Notes under the pieces: generated by a model
Databases searched by the model: none
Told to the model about the DNA's origin: nothing
Seen by the model: only the letters and a program-made list of their open reading frames with translations
Translations under genes and position numbers: made by a program
Shown: in pieces, positions 43,824-52,115 of the stretch
Position numbering within the stretch: the first letter of the stretch is position 1
How the letters are laid out: each line of letters begins with the position of its first letter
Assembly (NCBI RefSeq): GCF_037300705.1
Contig: NZ_CP147776.1
Span: 3,658,001-3,722,000, forward strand
Length of the DNA stretch: 64,000 nt
Direction of reading: 5' to 3'
From: Massilia sp. W12
GTDB lineage: Bacteria; Pseudomonadota; Gammaproteobacteria; Burkholderiales; Burkholderiaceae_D

Positions 43824-44165
43824 CTGAATCTCTCTGTAATGGATTTATGGGGAAGATGCTTGCTTGAGGGGCAAGAAGATTGCAAATTATGCTTTTTATT
43901 TCCATGAAGAAATGCATAATTTACAATATAAAATTGTATTATATCTGCAGAATATTTGCAAATTAAGCAAATATGGATTTTGCAATGCATGCATAATCAG
44001 ATACCGCAATACGCGTCAGCATGTGCAAAAGCCCAGCCGGACGGCTGCATCAGGCGCCTGCGCCCGGAGGCAGAATAGGGAGAAAAAAGAAAGTGCGGCA
44101 GACAGCGTCAGCCACGCACTGCGATGTGAGGCGGCCAGCCCCAGAGCGGGGCCGGCGGGCAAGTT
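43824..44165. promoter_or_regulatory. AT-rich control region of the metalloprotease gene
   Basis: This 342-bp gap holds an unusually AT-rich block (43880-43995) with two perfect inverted repeats: AAATTATGC/GCATAATTT (43884-43892, 43914-43922) and TACAAT-ATAAA-ATTGTA (43922-43938). A TATAAT on the minus strand lies just upstream of these dyads, so they sit where an operator would control the protease promoter. The binding protein is unknown. The remaining part to 44165 shows nothing. Confidence 0.45.
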
Positions 44166-45626
44166 TTATGCGGCGCTTTTGATTTGCAAGTCCAGTCCGA
44201 TCTGGCCCCACCAGTCATGTTCCTTATCCAGCCAATAGGATGCTGTGGGGTGGTCGTGCAGCCAGTTTTGCGCAAATTCCAGTTCAATCCGGTTGTTTTT
44301 GACGCGGATGCGCAATTGCTCAAGCTGAATTTCGAGGTGGGAATGCAAAAAGATCACCGCCAGGCGCAGCGCCAGCAGCGCTTTGACAAATTCCAGGTCT
44401 TCACACACATCACCCAATTTGCGCAAATTGCCTTTTTGCCCCAGCGCTAAGCGCGCCATCAATTTTTGCTCGCGCGTGGTGAAGCCGGATAAATCGGCAT
44501 GCTCGATGATATATGCGGAATGCTTGTGGTAATTGGTGTGCGAGATATTCATGCCGACTTCATGCAAGAGGCCGGCCCAAAACAGCGGTTTTTCCAGAGC
44601 GTCGCTGGCGGGTTTGGTCTTGGCCAGCAATAAGCTGGCTTGCTCGGCGACACTTTTGGCGCGCACTGCATCGACATTGAATTTCTGCATGAAAAACGTG
44701 ATCGAGTGCTCACGCCGGTCTTGTTTGGTCGAACGCAGATAGAGATCCCACAACACGCCCATACGCAAACCGGCTTCAATCGGATTGACCAGGGCAATCC
44801 CGATTTCTTCACACAAGCCGGTCAACACCGCCAACCCGCCCACCACGGCGGAAACGCGATCCGCGCGCAAACCCTGCATTTCCACTTTGTGCAAATGGCC
44901 GAATTGGATGAAGCGCTGAATCAGCGCGCGCATGCTGTGCAAATTCAACAAACCGCTGCCGATGCCGTTTTTGCTGATGATTTCGGCTAAAGCGCGGATC
45001 GTGCCCGAAGAGCCGTAGGCGTTTTGCCAATTGCTTTGGGCAAAACCGGCCGGGTAATCCTGGAAATGGCTGCGTGCGGACAAAATCGCCGCCTCAAAAC
45101 CTTCTTGCGTCAGGCGGCCATCCGGAAAAAACGCCGGGGCCTGGCTGAAGGTGCCGATGGTGAAGGACTCGACTTCTTTGATTTCATGCCCCAGGCCTGT
45201 GATCAACTCGGTCGAGCCGCCGCCGATATCGATCACCAGGCGGCGCTCGGCATCGTTGGCCAGGGTGTGCGCCACCCCCATATAAATCAAGCGCCCTTCT
45301 TCTTCGCCGGAAATGATTTCAATCGGATAACCGACCGCTTTTTCCGCCAAGGGCAAGAATTGCGCCACATTTTTCGCCACCCGCAAGGTATTGGTGCCGA
45401 CTACGCGCGCCGCTGTGAGCGGATAGCCGCGCAAGATCTGGCCAAAGCCGGACAGCGATTGCAATGCCGCCGCAATCGCCTGCTCGGATAAATTCGACTG
45501 CGCATCCAGGCCGCCGGCTAAGCGGATCTGGTCGCGCGTGCTTTTTACGATGCGCAAGCTCTGCCCGTCATGGCTGGCGATATGCATGCGGAAACTGTTC
45601 GATCCCAGGTCGATGGCGGCAAACAT
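44166..45626 (-). CDS. ppx: Exopolyphosphatase / pppGpp phosphohydrolase (Ppx/GppA)
   Basis: This is a 486-residue enzyme of the ASKHA-fold Ppx/GppA family, which removes terminal phosphate from polyphosphate or from pppGpp. The N-terminal phosphate loop FAAIDLGSNSFRMHIA, the second motif VIDIGGGSTELITG and the catalytic-type Glu in EIISGEEEGRLIYMG are present. The C-terminal part has an HD-like helical domain (LFWAGLLHEVGMNIS, HSAYIIEH), as in full-length Ppx. AGAGGAA precedes ATG 45626. Ppx and GppA cannot be separated by motif alone; the length fits either. No ppk is adjacent. Confidence 0.92.
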   Translation of the reverse strand: MFAAIDLGSNSFRMHIASHDGQSLRIVKSTRDQIRLAGGLDAQSNLSEQAIAAALQSLSGFGQILRGYPLTAARVVGTNTLRVAKNVAQFLPLAEKAVGYPIEIISGEEEGRLIYMGVAHTLANDAERRLVIDIGGGSTELITGLGHEIKEVESFTIGTFSQAPAFFPDGRLTQEGFEAAILSARSHFQDYPAGFAQSNWQNAYGSSGTIRALAEIISKNGIGSGLLNLHSMRALIQRFIQFGHLHKVEMQGLRADRVSAVVGGLAVLTGLCEEIGIALVNPIEAGLRMGVLWDLYLRSTKQDRREHSITFFMQKFNVDAVRAKSVAEQASLLLAKTKPASDALEKPLFWAGLLHEVGMNISHTNYHKHSAYIIEHADLSGFTTREQKLMARLALGQKGNLRKLGDVCEDLEFVKALLALRLAVIFLHSHLEIQLEQLRIRVKNNRIELEFAQNWLHDHPTASYWLDKEHDWWGQIGLDLQIKSAA

Positions 45627-45691
45627 GATCGATTCCTCTTGGAAAAATAGCGGAAAAACGCGCCATTATAGGCGATCACAGGGCTTGCGCC

Positions 45692-46786
45692 TCATGCAGC
45701 GGATGCAATATTTTCCCCTGCCGCCAATACGGTATTGCGTCCGGCCAGCTTGGCTGCCGCCAGCGCTTCATCAGCGCGCTTGAGCAATGACAGCGCACTG
45801 TCATCGGCGCGCAGAGTGGCCACGCCAATGCTGGCGCTGACATGCAAGAGTGCGCGTCCGGTTTTGATTGGCATGGCGGCGATGGCGGCGCGCATACGCT
45901 CAGCCACCAGCAGGGCGTCATCCAGCCCGGTGCGCGGCAACAGCACCACAAAACCGGCGCCGCCCAAACGCGCCAGCATATCGGAGTCGCGCAATTGACG
46001 CTGGCCGGCTTGCGCCACCATTTGCAACACCAGATCGCCCACCGCATGCCCATAATCATCATTGACCCGCTTGAAGTGATCCAGATCAATCATAATCAGA
46101 GCGCATGGATTGCCGGGACGGCGCGCCAACGCCAGCCAGGGACCGAGGGCAGCGTGGAAAGCGCGCTGGTTCGGCGCACCGGTGAGCGGATCGCTCAGGG
46201 CCAGCCGCTCCACAGTGTGCTGCTGCTCCCGGCTGTCGCCTAAAAGCGCCAAGCCATGACTGATGCTGAAAATACATAACAGCAGTAAAGCGAACGCTGG
46301 CGGGAACAGATTGCGCGCCCAGTTGTTAAACGCCAGCAAGCCGCTGAGCGCCAGCGCGCACGCCAGCAACATGGCAAAGCGGCGCAGCATCGGTTCGCTG
46401 CTCTTGCGCCACAACAGCCCAGCCCAGGCGCCGAACAACATGGCGCAGATCGCCAGCGCCAAGCTCCATTGCACATCGCTTAACATACTGGCGGCGGCGA
46501 AACCGCCGGCCCCCAGCGCGAGCGGAATCAGGAGCCGCTGGCGCCAGGCCTCATGCTGAAAACGTTCCGCCCAATAGCCGATTTCCCCCGCCAGGGCGGC
46601 AAACAGCAGAAGATGTGCGCCCAGCATCACGAGCGGCCATGGCGGCAGGCAAAACAGCAGGCAGGCGGCGGCCAGCAGCAAACGGGCGCGCATCGCTGCA
46701 ATCGCGCTGCGTCCCTGCACCAGCCAGGCCACGCCGGTCTGCAGCAGCAGTGCGGCGGCCAACATCAGCTGCGGCGAATACTCCAT
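45692..46786 (-). CDS. Membrane GGDEF-family protein with degenerate active site (GGAGF)
   Basis: This is a 364-residue protein with six or so membrane helices (residues 1-182) and a C-terminal GGDEF domain (about 192-355). The domain has normal early blocks (LALSDPLTGAPNQRAF, IMIDLDHFKRVNDDYGH with D234). However, the signature GG[D/E]EF is GGAGF at 275-279, losing the acidic residue needed for diguanylate cyclase catalysis. The allosteric RxxD site is kept (R266-D269, RDSD). It is therefore probably catalytically dead and may be a c-di-GMP receptor. GAAGGAG precedes the ATG and overlaps the end of ndh, so it is the last gene of the ndh unit. Confidence 0.9.
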   Translation of the reverse strand: MEYSPQLMLAAALLLQTGVAWLVQGRSAIAAMRARLLLAAACLLFCLPPWPLVMLGAHLLLFAALAGEIGYWAERFQHEAWRQRLLIPLALGAGGFAAASMLSDVQWSLALAICAMLFGAWAGLLWRKSSEPMLRRFAMLLACALALSGLLAFNNWARNLFPPAFALLLLCIFSISHGLALLGDSREQQHTVERLALSDPLTGAPNQRAFHAALGPWLALARRPGNPCALIMIDLDHFKRVNDDYGHAVGDLVLQMVAQAGQRQLRDSDMLARLGGAGFVVLLPRTGLDDALLVAERMRAAIAAMPIKTGRALLHVSASIGVATLRADDSALSLLKRADEALAAAKLAGRNTVLAAGENIASAA

Positions 46787-46795
46787 CGTTCTCCT

Positions 46796-48148
46796 TCAGT
46801 GCAATTTGATGCGCGGATTACTGACCCGGTTGATGGTTTCCGCCCAGGTCGCCAGCCATGTGTGAAACACGCCATTGATGGCGATTTGATGATGTTTATG
46901 CAACCACCAATACATCCACTTCGCCAGCATGCCTTCAATAAACACTGAGCCGCTGGCGATGGCGCCCATCAAACTGCCGACCGCACTGTAATTCCCCATC
47001 GACACCAGTGAGCCATAATCAACGAAACGGAATTCCGGCAAACTCTTGCCGGCCAGCAGCCGGGTAAGCGATTTGGCCAGCAAGGCCGCCTGCTGATGCG
47101 CGGCCTGGGCGCGCGGCGGCACATTCGGCGCGCCATCGCCTTGCGGGCAGGCGGCGCAATCGCCAAATGCGAAAATCGCCGGGTCGCGCGTGCTTTGCAT
47201 GGTGGGGTGCACCACTAATTGATTTAAACGATTGCTCTCCAGCCCATCCAGATCGCGTAAAAAATCCGCGCCCTTGATGCCGGCGGCCCACACCACCATG
47301 CCGGATGGGATGAATTTGCCGCTGGCCATTTGCACGCCCTGCGGCGTGACTTGCACCACTCTTTCATTGCCGTGGATTTCAATATCCAGCTTGCGCAATT
47401 CAAGCGCCACCGCGTCTGACAGGCGTTCCGGCAGCATTTGCAGCAAGCGCGGGGCAGCATCGACGATGACGATTTTCAAGTCGCGCTCGGGATGGAAATT
47501 GGCCAGACCGTAGCTGCTCAAGATCCGCGCCGTCATATGCAGCTCAGCGGATAACTCCACCCCGGTGGCGCCGCCGCCGATGATGGTGACGGTATGCCGG
47601 CCCTGGCCCGGTTCACGCGCGCCGTTTTGCGCCCGCAGGCAGGAATTGATCAGGCGTTGGTGGAAACGTTCGGCGGCGGCAGGCGTGTCAAGCATGATGC
47701 AATGTTCGCGCACGCCGGGGGTGTTGAAATCATTGGTCTGGCTGCCCAGAGCCAGCACCAGGGTGTCATAACGCAGCGATTGGGCCGGCAGAATTTCACT
47801 GCCGTCTTCATCCAACGTGGCGGCGAGATGGATTTCTTTTGCCGCCCGGTTCAAGCCATCCATGCGGCCCAAACGGAATAAAAAGTGATGATTACGCGCC
47901 AGCGCCAGATATTCGACTTCGTCAGCGCGGCTGTTTAATGTGCCTGCGGCGACCTGATGCAGCAAAGGTTTCCATAAATGGGTGCGCGCCGCATCCACCA
48001 ACATGATTTCGGCGCTTTTCTTGCGCCCCAGCTTGCGGCCCAGACGCACCGCCAGCTCCAGGCCGCCGGCCCCGCCGCCCACGATGACAATTCTGTGCAA
48101 CCCTGACGCACCGGCCCGGCCCCTTTCACTGCTTTGCTCAGACGACAA
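46796..48148 (-). CDS. ndh: Type II NADH dehydrogenase (NDH-2)
   Basis: This is a 450-residue single-subunit NADH:quinone oxidoreductase bound to the inner membrane, non-proton-pumping. The N-terminal FAD-binding motif is RIVIVGGGAGGLELAVRLG, the second (NADH) one is TVTIIGGGATGVELSAEL, and the third block is IFAFGDCAACP. The C-terminal region with amphipathic and hydrophobic segments (FIEGMLAKWMYWWLHKHH) suits membrane attachment. The start is TTG 48148 because AAGGAG lies exactly 6 nt upstream and overlaps the stop codon of the 91-residue ORF. This suggests translational coupling. Confidence 0.93.
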   Translation of the reverse strand: MSSEQSSERGRAGASGLHRIVIVGGGAGGLELAVRLGRKLGRKKSAEIMLVDAARTHLWKPLLHQVAAGTLNSRADEVEYLALARNHHFLFRLGRMDGLNRAAKEIHLAATLDEDGSEILPAQSLRYDTLVLALGSQTNDFNTPGVREHCIMLDTPAAAERFHQRLINSCLRAQNGAREPGQGRHTVTIIGGGATGVELSAELHMTARILSSYGLANFHPERDLKIVIVDAAPRLLQMLPERLSDAVALELRKLDIEIHGNERVVQVTPQGVQMASGKFIPSGMVVWAAGIKGADFLRDLDGLESNRLNQLVVHPTMQSTRDPAIFAFGDCAACPQGDGAPNVPPRAQAAHQQAALLAKSLTRLLAGKSLPEFRFVDYGSLVSMGNYSAVGSLMGAIASGSVFIEGMLAKWMYWWLHKHHQIAINGVFHTWLATWAETINRVSNPRIKLH

Positions 48149-48159
48149 TTTCCGCTCCT

Positions 48160-48435
48160 TTACACTTCATGTTCCACATTCATCGTTCCATCACCAATTT
48201 TGCTGGACCAGGCGCGCGAGAAGAAGAATTTTTCCTCTTCAGTTGGCGGGTCATGCCAAAACACGATCAGCGTGCCTTTATGGTCGTGCAATTGCGAAAC
48301 TTTATGAATAAATTCACTGTTTTGCGCGTCATCAGCCACCGCCACCGCATAGCCCCATACCCGGGTCAAGCGCTCAAGACGATCCGGCTCGGTCAAGCTG
48401 TTGGTGGCGGTAATGGTCGGGTGATCCAAAAACAT
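48160..48435 (-). CDS. 91-residue conserved-looking hypothetical protein
   Basis: This is a small soluble protein beginning MFLDHPTITATNSLTEPDRL. The middle part VWGYAVAVADDAQNSEFIHKVSQLHD is followed by a strand GTLIVFWHDPPTEEEKFFFSRAW. It has no signal peptide or membrane segment and no family that I recognise. CAGGAG precedes the ATG. It starts 36 bp after phcQ ends and stops 11 bp before ndh begins, so it lies in one leftward series from phcQ to the GGAGF gene. A role linked to NDH-2 or to quorum output is possible but unproven. Confidence 0.7.
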   Translation of the reverse strand: MFLDHPTITATNSLTEPDRLERLTRVWGYAVAVADDAQNSEFIHKVSQLHDHKGTLIVFWHDPPTEEEKFFFSRAWSSKIGDGTMNVEHEV

Positions 48436-48471
48436 ATCGGCTCTCCTGCAGCAGCAAGGCGCTTGGCCTGC

Positions 48472-49440
48472 TTAAAAACGTTCTATCCAATTCGCCAGAC
48501 GGATCTCCGGCGCCGGCTCCTGATTACGCAATACTTCAGCAAACAAACCATCGCTGTTGCGGATGATGTTCAAGCGGCACCCCTGGGCATCCAGCCATAA
48601 CAAGGCCGCCAGCCAGCTGATATGGGCCGCGCTGACTGGCGCCTGGGCCCCGCCTTCCAGATATTCCGCTAACAAGCGCTCCTGCACAAAACGCAGACGG
48701 GAGCCGTCCAGGCGCACCGCCGGCCCCAGGATTTCCAGCAATTTCTGTTCGGCCTGCGCCGCATCCCAGCGCTGCCGGGCCAGCATTTCTTGCAGACTGC
48801 GCCCGAAAAAACCGTTGCGCAAGGCTTCCGCGCCGACCAATTCAAAATAATCCGTCTTGGACCAATTCACGCCGGGGCTTTTGGCCTCGACCGCCAGCGC
48901 GGCGTGCAAATACGCATCCAACGCCGCCAAATACTGACCGCCGGCGACATTGATGCAAATGCTTTGCAAACTGCCAATCCGGTTTGACATTAATTGCTTT
49001 TGCAATACTTCCAATTTTTCCTGCAATAAGCTGGTGTGCCCTTTGCGCAAACTGGCCAATTCCAAGGCCAGCTTCAGCTCCAAGCGCAAGACCGTGATAT
49101 CCCAGGGCTTTTGCATGTAGCGGTCAATCTGTCCCTGGTTCACTGCTTCGATGGTTTGATCCAACTCGGAATAGGCGGTGGTCAAAATCCGCACCATATT
49201 CGGATAGCGGTCGCGCGCGTAATGCAGCAATTCATTGCCATATCCGCCCGGCATGCGCTGATCGGAAATCAAGACCGAGAGCGTGGCGGCATGCTCATCC
49301 AGCAAGCGTTTGCCTTCCGTCACCGAGCCGGCTGTGACAACCTGGGCGAATGCGCCGACGGCGCGCTGAAAATACTTGACGGTCTGCTCCTCGTCATCGA
49401 CGAACAGGATCACAGGCGCCTTGACTTGGGAGTTGATCAT
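48472..49440 (-). CDS. phcQ: Response regulator PhcQ-like
   Basis: This is a 322-residue protein with an N-terminal receiver: VILFVDDEEQT with the acidic pair, phosphoacceptor D60 in VLISDQRMPGG, and the Lys in YMQKPWD. A ~190-residue C-terminal domain without a recognisable DNA-binding motif follows. In Ralstonia, PhcQ is the last member of phcBSRQ and transmits most of the signal to the LysR regulator PhcA. Gene order and domain layout match. The start is uncertain: ATG 49440 is used here, and a TTG at 49488 would overlap the phcR stop codon. phcA is not in the window. Confidence 0.82.
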   Translation of the reverse strand: MINSQVKAPVILFVDDEEQTVKYFQRAVGAFAQVVTAGSVTEGKRLLDEHAATLSVLISDQRMPGGYGNELLHYARDRYPNMVRILTTAYSELDQTIEAVNQGQIDRYMQKPWDITVLRLELKLALELASLRKGHTSLLQEKLEVLQKQLMSNRIGSLQSICINVAGGQYLAALDAYLHAALAVEAKSPGVNWSKTDYFELVGAEALRNGFFGRSLQEMLARQRWDAAQAEQKLLEILGPAVRLDGSRLRFVQERLLAEYLEGGAQAPVSAAHISWLAALLWLDAQGCRLNIIRNSDGLFAEVLRNQEPAPEIRLANWIERF

Positions 49441-49484
49441 GGCACGCACTTTCGACTGGTGGCTGGGTTCTTCATCAGGTCGTC

Positions 49485-50576
49485 TCAATCCGGAAATTTC
49501 AGAATCACAGTCGCCCCATGCTCAGGTTCGGAGTGCATTTCAATCGCACCGCCAAACGATTGCATAACGCGTTTGCAAAAAATCATGCCCCAGCCATGCG
49601 TGCTGGACGATGCCGCTGTCGGGGTGGACGGATCATTCAAAATCTTTTGCAGCGCATCGGCGCTCAAACCCACCCCATTATCAGTCACCACAATCTGCGG
49701 CTGCGTGTTGATGCGCACACAAAACTCAATCGCCGCCGCATCGCGCCCCTGCACCGCGTGCAAGGCATTTGACAATACCGAGGACAGCACCAGCGCAACG
49801 CAATTGGGCATGCTGCGCACCATGAAATCTTCCTGCACTTCGACGCGGATCATGGCGCGCTCCGCCGGCGTCAAAGGATAGGTCGCCAGCAACGAGGCGA
49901 TCAATTGTTGCGCCGTGCTGGCGGTATTTTCATTATTTGACTGAGAGGAATTGCGGATGGAAGCGACAAAAGTATTCAGCACCGACAAACAATAGCTGGT
50001 GTTGTTGGCGATTGAACTGGCGCCGTTGCCAAGTTGGGCGCGGATATTTTCCGGGGCCGCCCCGGCCAGCGCTTGCATTTCCTGCGCCACCAGGGTGATG
50101 GTTTCCAATGGCGCATTGAGTTCATGCGCCAAAAACGCCAGCGTCTCATCAATCGCCATCAGCTTTTGCTGCTTGGTGGCGCGCTCACGCGCCAGCGCGC
50201 TGGCCATGCGCAACACGCGACGGATTTCCATCAAGCCCAGCGGCTTTTCCAGAATCTGGAAGACTTCGCCGGAATTGATGGTTTCCAGCAACACACTCTT
50301 ATCCACATAGGCGGTCACCAGAATCCGCACCACATGCGGATATTCACGCTCAACCTGGCGCAGCAGGTCGCCGCCATCGCGTCCCGGCATCCGGTAGTCT
50401 GTCACCAATACCCCGACCCGGTTATGCGGATCAGCCAGAATGGCAATCGCGGCATCCGCCGACAATGCGGTCAGCACTTCGTAATCCGTCCCGACTGCCG
50501 AGGCAAAATACTTGCAAGCCATGCGCTCATCGTCCACATACAGGATCGTGATCGCCTTGTGTTCCAGCTCATTCAT
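49485..50576 (-). CDS. phcR: Receiver-histidine kinase protein PhcR-like
   Basis: This is a 363-residue soluble protein with a receiver first (TILYVDDERMA, D60 in VLVTDYRMPGRDGG, Lys in ILEKPLG). A histidine kinase core follows: H151 in FLAHELNAPLETI, N box LSSVLSNALHAVQG, G1 box VVTDNGVGLSA, and G2 HGWGMIFCKRVM. This unusual order (receiver before kinase, no sensor) is that of Ralstonia PhcR. Its ATG directly follows the phcS stop codon with no gap, so expression is coupled. The gene is the third in the phcBSRQ order. Confidence 0.87.
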   Translation of the reverse strand: MNELEHKAITILYVDDERMACKYFASAVGTDYEVLTALSADAAIAILADPHNRVGVLVTDYRMPGRDGGDLLRQVEREYPHVVRILVTAYVDKSVLLETINSGEVFQILEKPLGLMEIRRVLRMASALARERATKQQKLMAIDETLAFLAHELNAPLETITLVAQEMQALAGAAPENIRAQLGNGASSIANNTSYCLSVLNTFVASIRNSSQSNNENTASTAQQLIASLLATYPLTPAERAMIRVEVQEDFMVRSMPNCVALVLSSVLSNALHAVQGRDAAAIEFCVRINTQPQIVVTDNGVGLSADALQKILNDPSTPTAASSSTHGWGMIFCKRVMQSFGGAIEMHSEPEHGATVILKFPD

Positions 50577-51917
50577 CTATGCCTCTCCTCGTTCGGCGCG
50601 TGGCAGGTCGAATATCATTTTAGTCCATTCGCCGACTTTGCTTTCCGCCACCAATTGGCCGCCGTGCTGCTCAATCACACGGTAGCTGATGCTTAAGCCC
50701 AACCCCAAGCCCTGCCCCACTTCGCGTGTGGTGAAAAAAGGCTCAAACACGCGGGTCAGGTTTTCCGGGGAAATCCCGGGTCCATTATCCAACACTTCCA
50801 CCCGCAAACGCTGATCCGCCCAGGCTGCGCTGATGTCAATTTTCATATCACGCTGATTGGCTTTGCGCATCGCCAACACGGCGTTGGAGAGCAGATTGAT
50901 CAACACCCCGACCAGCGCGCCATCATCGCCCGCCACCATATCGTCATCCGGCAAATTGCGCGTAATGCTGACGCCTTTCAAATCATGCGCGGTGAAGCGT
51001 AAAGCAGTCTCCAACACTTGCCGGAATGCCAAGGGTTTGGCCCCACTCTGCGCATCCGGATTGCGATAGGCAAAGGTCTTCAAGTCAGACACAATATGCT
51101 GCACGCGCCGCATGCCCTGCTTGGCGTCTTCCAGGCATTCCCGCAAATTATCTGACTCCTGCGCCACCGGCTCTTCCATCGCCAGATCAATCGCCATCAA
51201 ACAATAGCTGACCGGATTATTCACCTCATGCAACAAACCTGCCGCCAGGGTGCCGATCGCCGCCATTTTTTCCTGCTGCAACATTTGCCCCTTGATTTGG
51301 GACAGATCACGATTCGTACGCTCAAGCAGCCGGTTTTTCTCCGCCAGCTCGGCGCGCAGCTGAAACAGCATATAGCGCGCACGCTCATTGAACACTGTGC
51401 AAACTGAGGCCACCACACCGGAAAACAAGAGCAGCAAACCATTCACCAGAAACGGCCCCTGCATTTTAAATGTCTCTGCATGCCCGGCGCAGGCCAGGAT
51501 GTAGAGCAGCAAGGAAGCCGCACTCAAAGCCAGATTTTGCCAGAGTGAGAAGGGCAACACGATGCCTGACGCAAAAATCGCCAGATTCAAGCCGGCGTAG
51601 TAGATCGAATTTGCCCCTTCTGTGACGGAAATCATCCAGGCGATCATGATTTGCGGCAACATCAGCCAGACGAAAGTGAGTAGCTGAATCCTTTGCTTGC
51701 CCCATTCCGTGCGCAACAGCATGATCACGGCAAAAATCAGGATTGAACATGCGATCCGGGCGATAGCAAAATCCAGCTGATGCATGGGATACAGGCCGTA
51801 GTCCAAGCCCATGCCCAGCAACACCAGCGCAATTCCGGTGTATGCGCCGCCCCGGCTGAAGTCAAGCCGGTAATTCCGCAACACCATTTCATAGCCCGGA
51901 TGCGCCTTGCGTATCAT
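50577..51917 (-). CDS. phcS: Membrane sensor histidine kinase PhcS-like
   Basis: This is a 446-residue sensor kinase. Six hydrophobic segments occupy about residues 25-175, with very short periplasmic loops, suited to sensing a lipid-like signal in the membrane. A coiled coil (about 183-215) leads to the H box with H230 (LAAGLLHEVNNPVSYC), then the N box (INLLSNAVLAM), G1 (LDNGPGISPE), F box and G2 (GQGLGLGLSIS). In Ralstonia, PhcS detects 3-hydroxy fatty acid methyl esters and signals through PhcR/PhcQ. It lies 198 bp after phcB, a larger gap than elsewhere in the operon, and has a GGAGGG ribosome site. Confidence 0.88.
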   Translation of the reverse strand: MIRKAHPGYEMVLRNYRLDFSRGGAYTGIALVLLGMGLDYGLYPMHQLDFAIARIACSILIFAVIMLLRTEWGKQRIQLLTFVWLMLPQIMIAWMISVTEGANSIYYAGLNLAIFASGIVLPFSLWQNLALSAASLLLYILACAGHAETFKMQGPFLVNGLLLLFSGVVASVCTVFNERARYMLFQLRAELAEKNRLLERTNRDLSQIKGQMLQQEKMAAIGTLAAGLLHEVNNPVSYCLMAIDLAMEEPVAQESDNLRECLEDAKQGMRRVQHIVSDLKTFAYRNPDAQSGAKPLAFRQVLETALRFTAHDLKGVSITRNLPDDDMVAGDDGALVGVLINLLSNAVLAMRKANQRDMKIDISAAWADQRLRVEVLDNGPGISPENLTRVFEPFFTTREVGQGLGLGLSISYRVIEQHGGQLVAESKVGEWTKMIFDLPRAERGEA

Positions 51918-52115
51918 TTACGCGCCCTCCGCCATGAAAGCCGGATTGCCGGAGGGCATGCGATCAGACTGCCGCGCCGTGGCGCCGGGAAGCCGGGAAA
52001 CAAGTAATCGGGCCTGTAGCGCGCTCAAGCAATGGGTGAATCTGTTATTTGCAGGAAATTTCAATATATTCATATGGTTATCGAAGCCTAAACGTGCTCA
52101 ACTGAGAAAGCCGGG

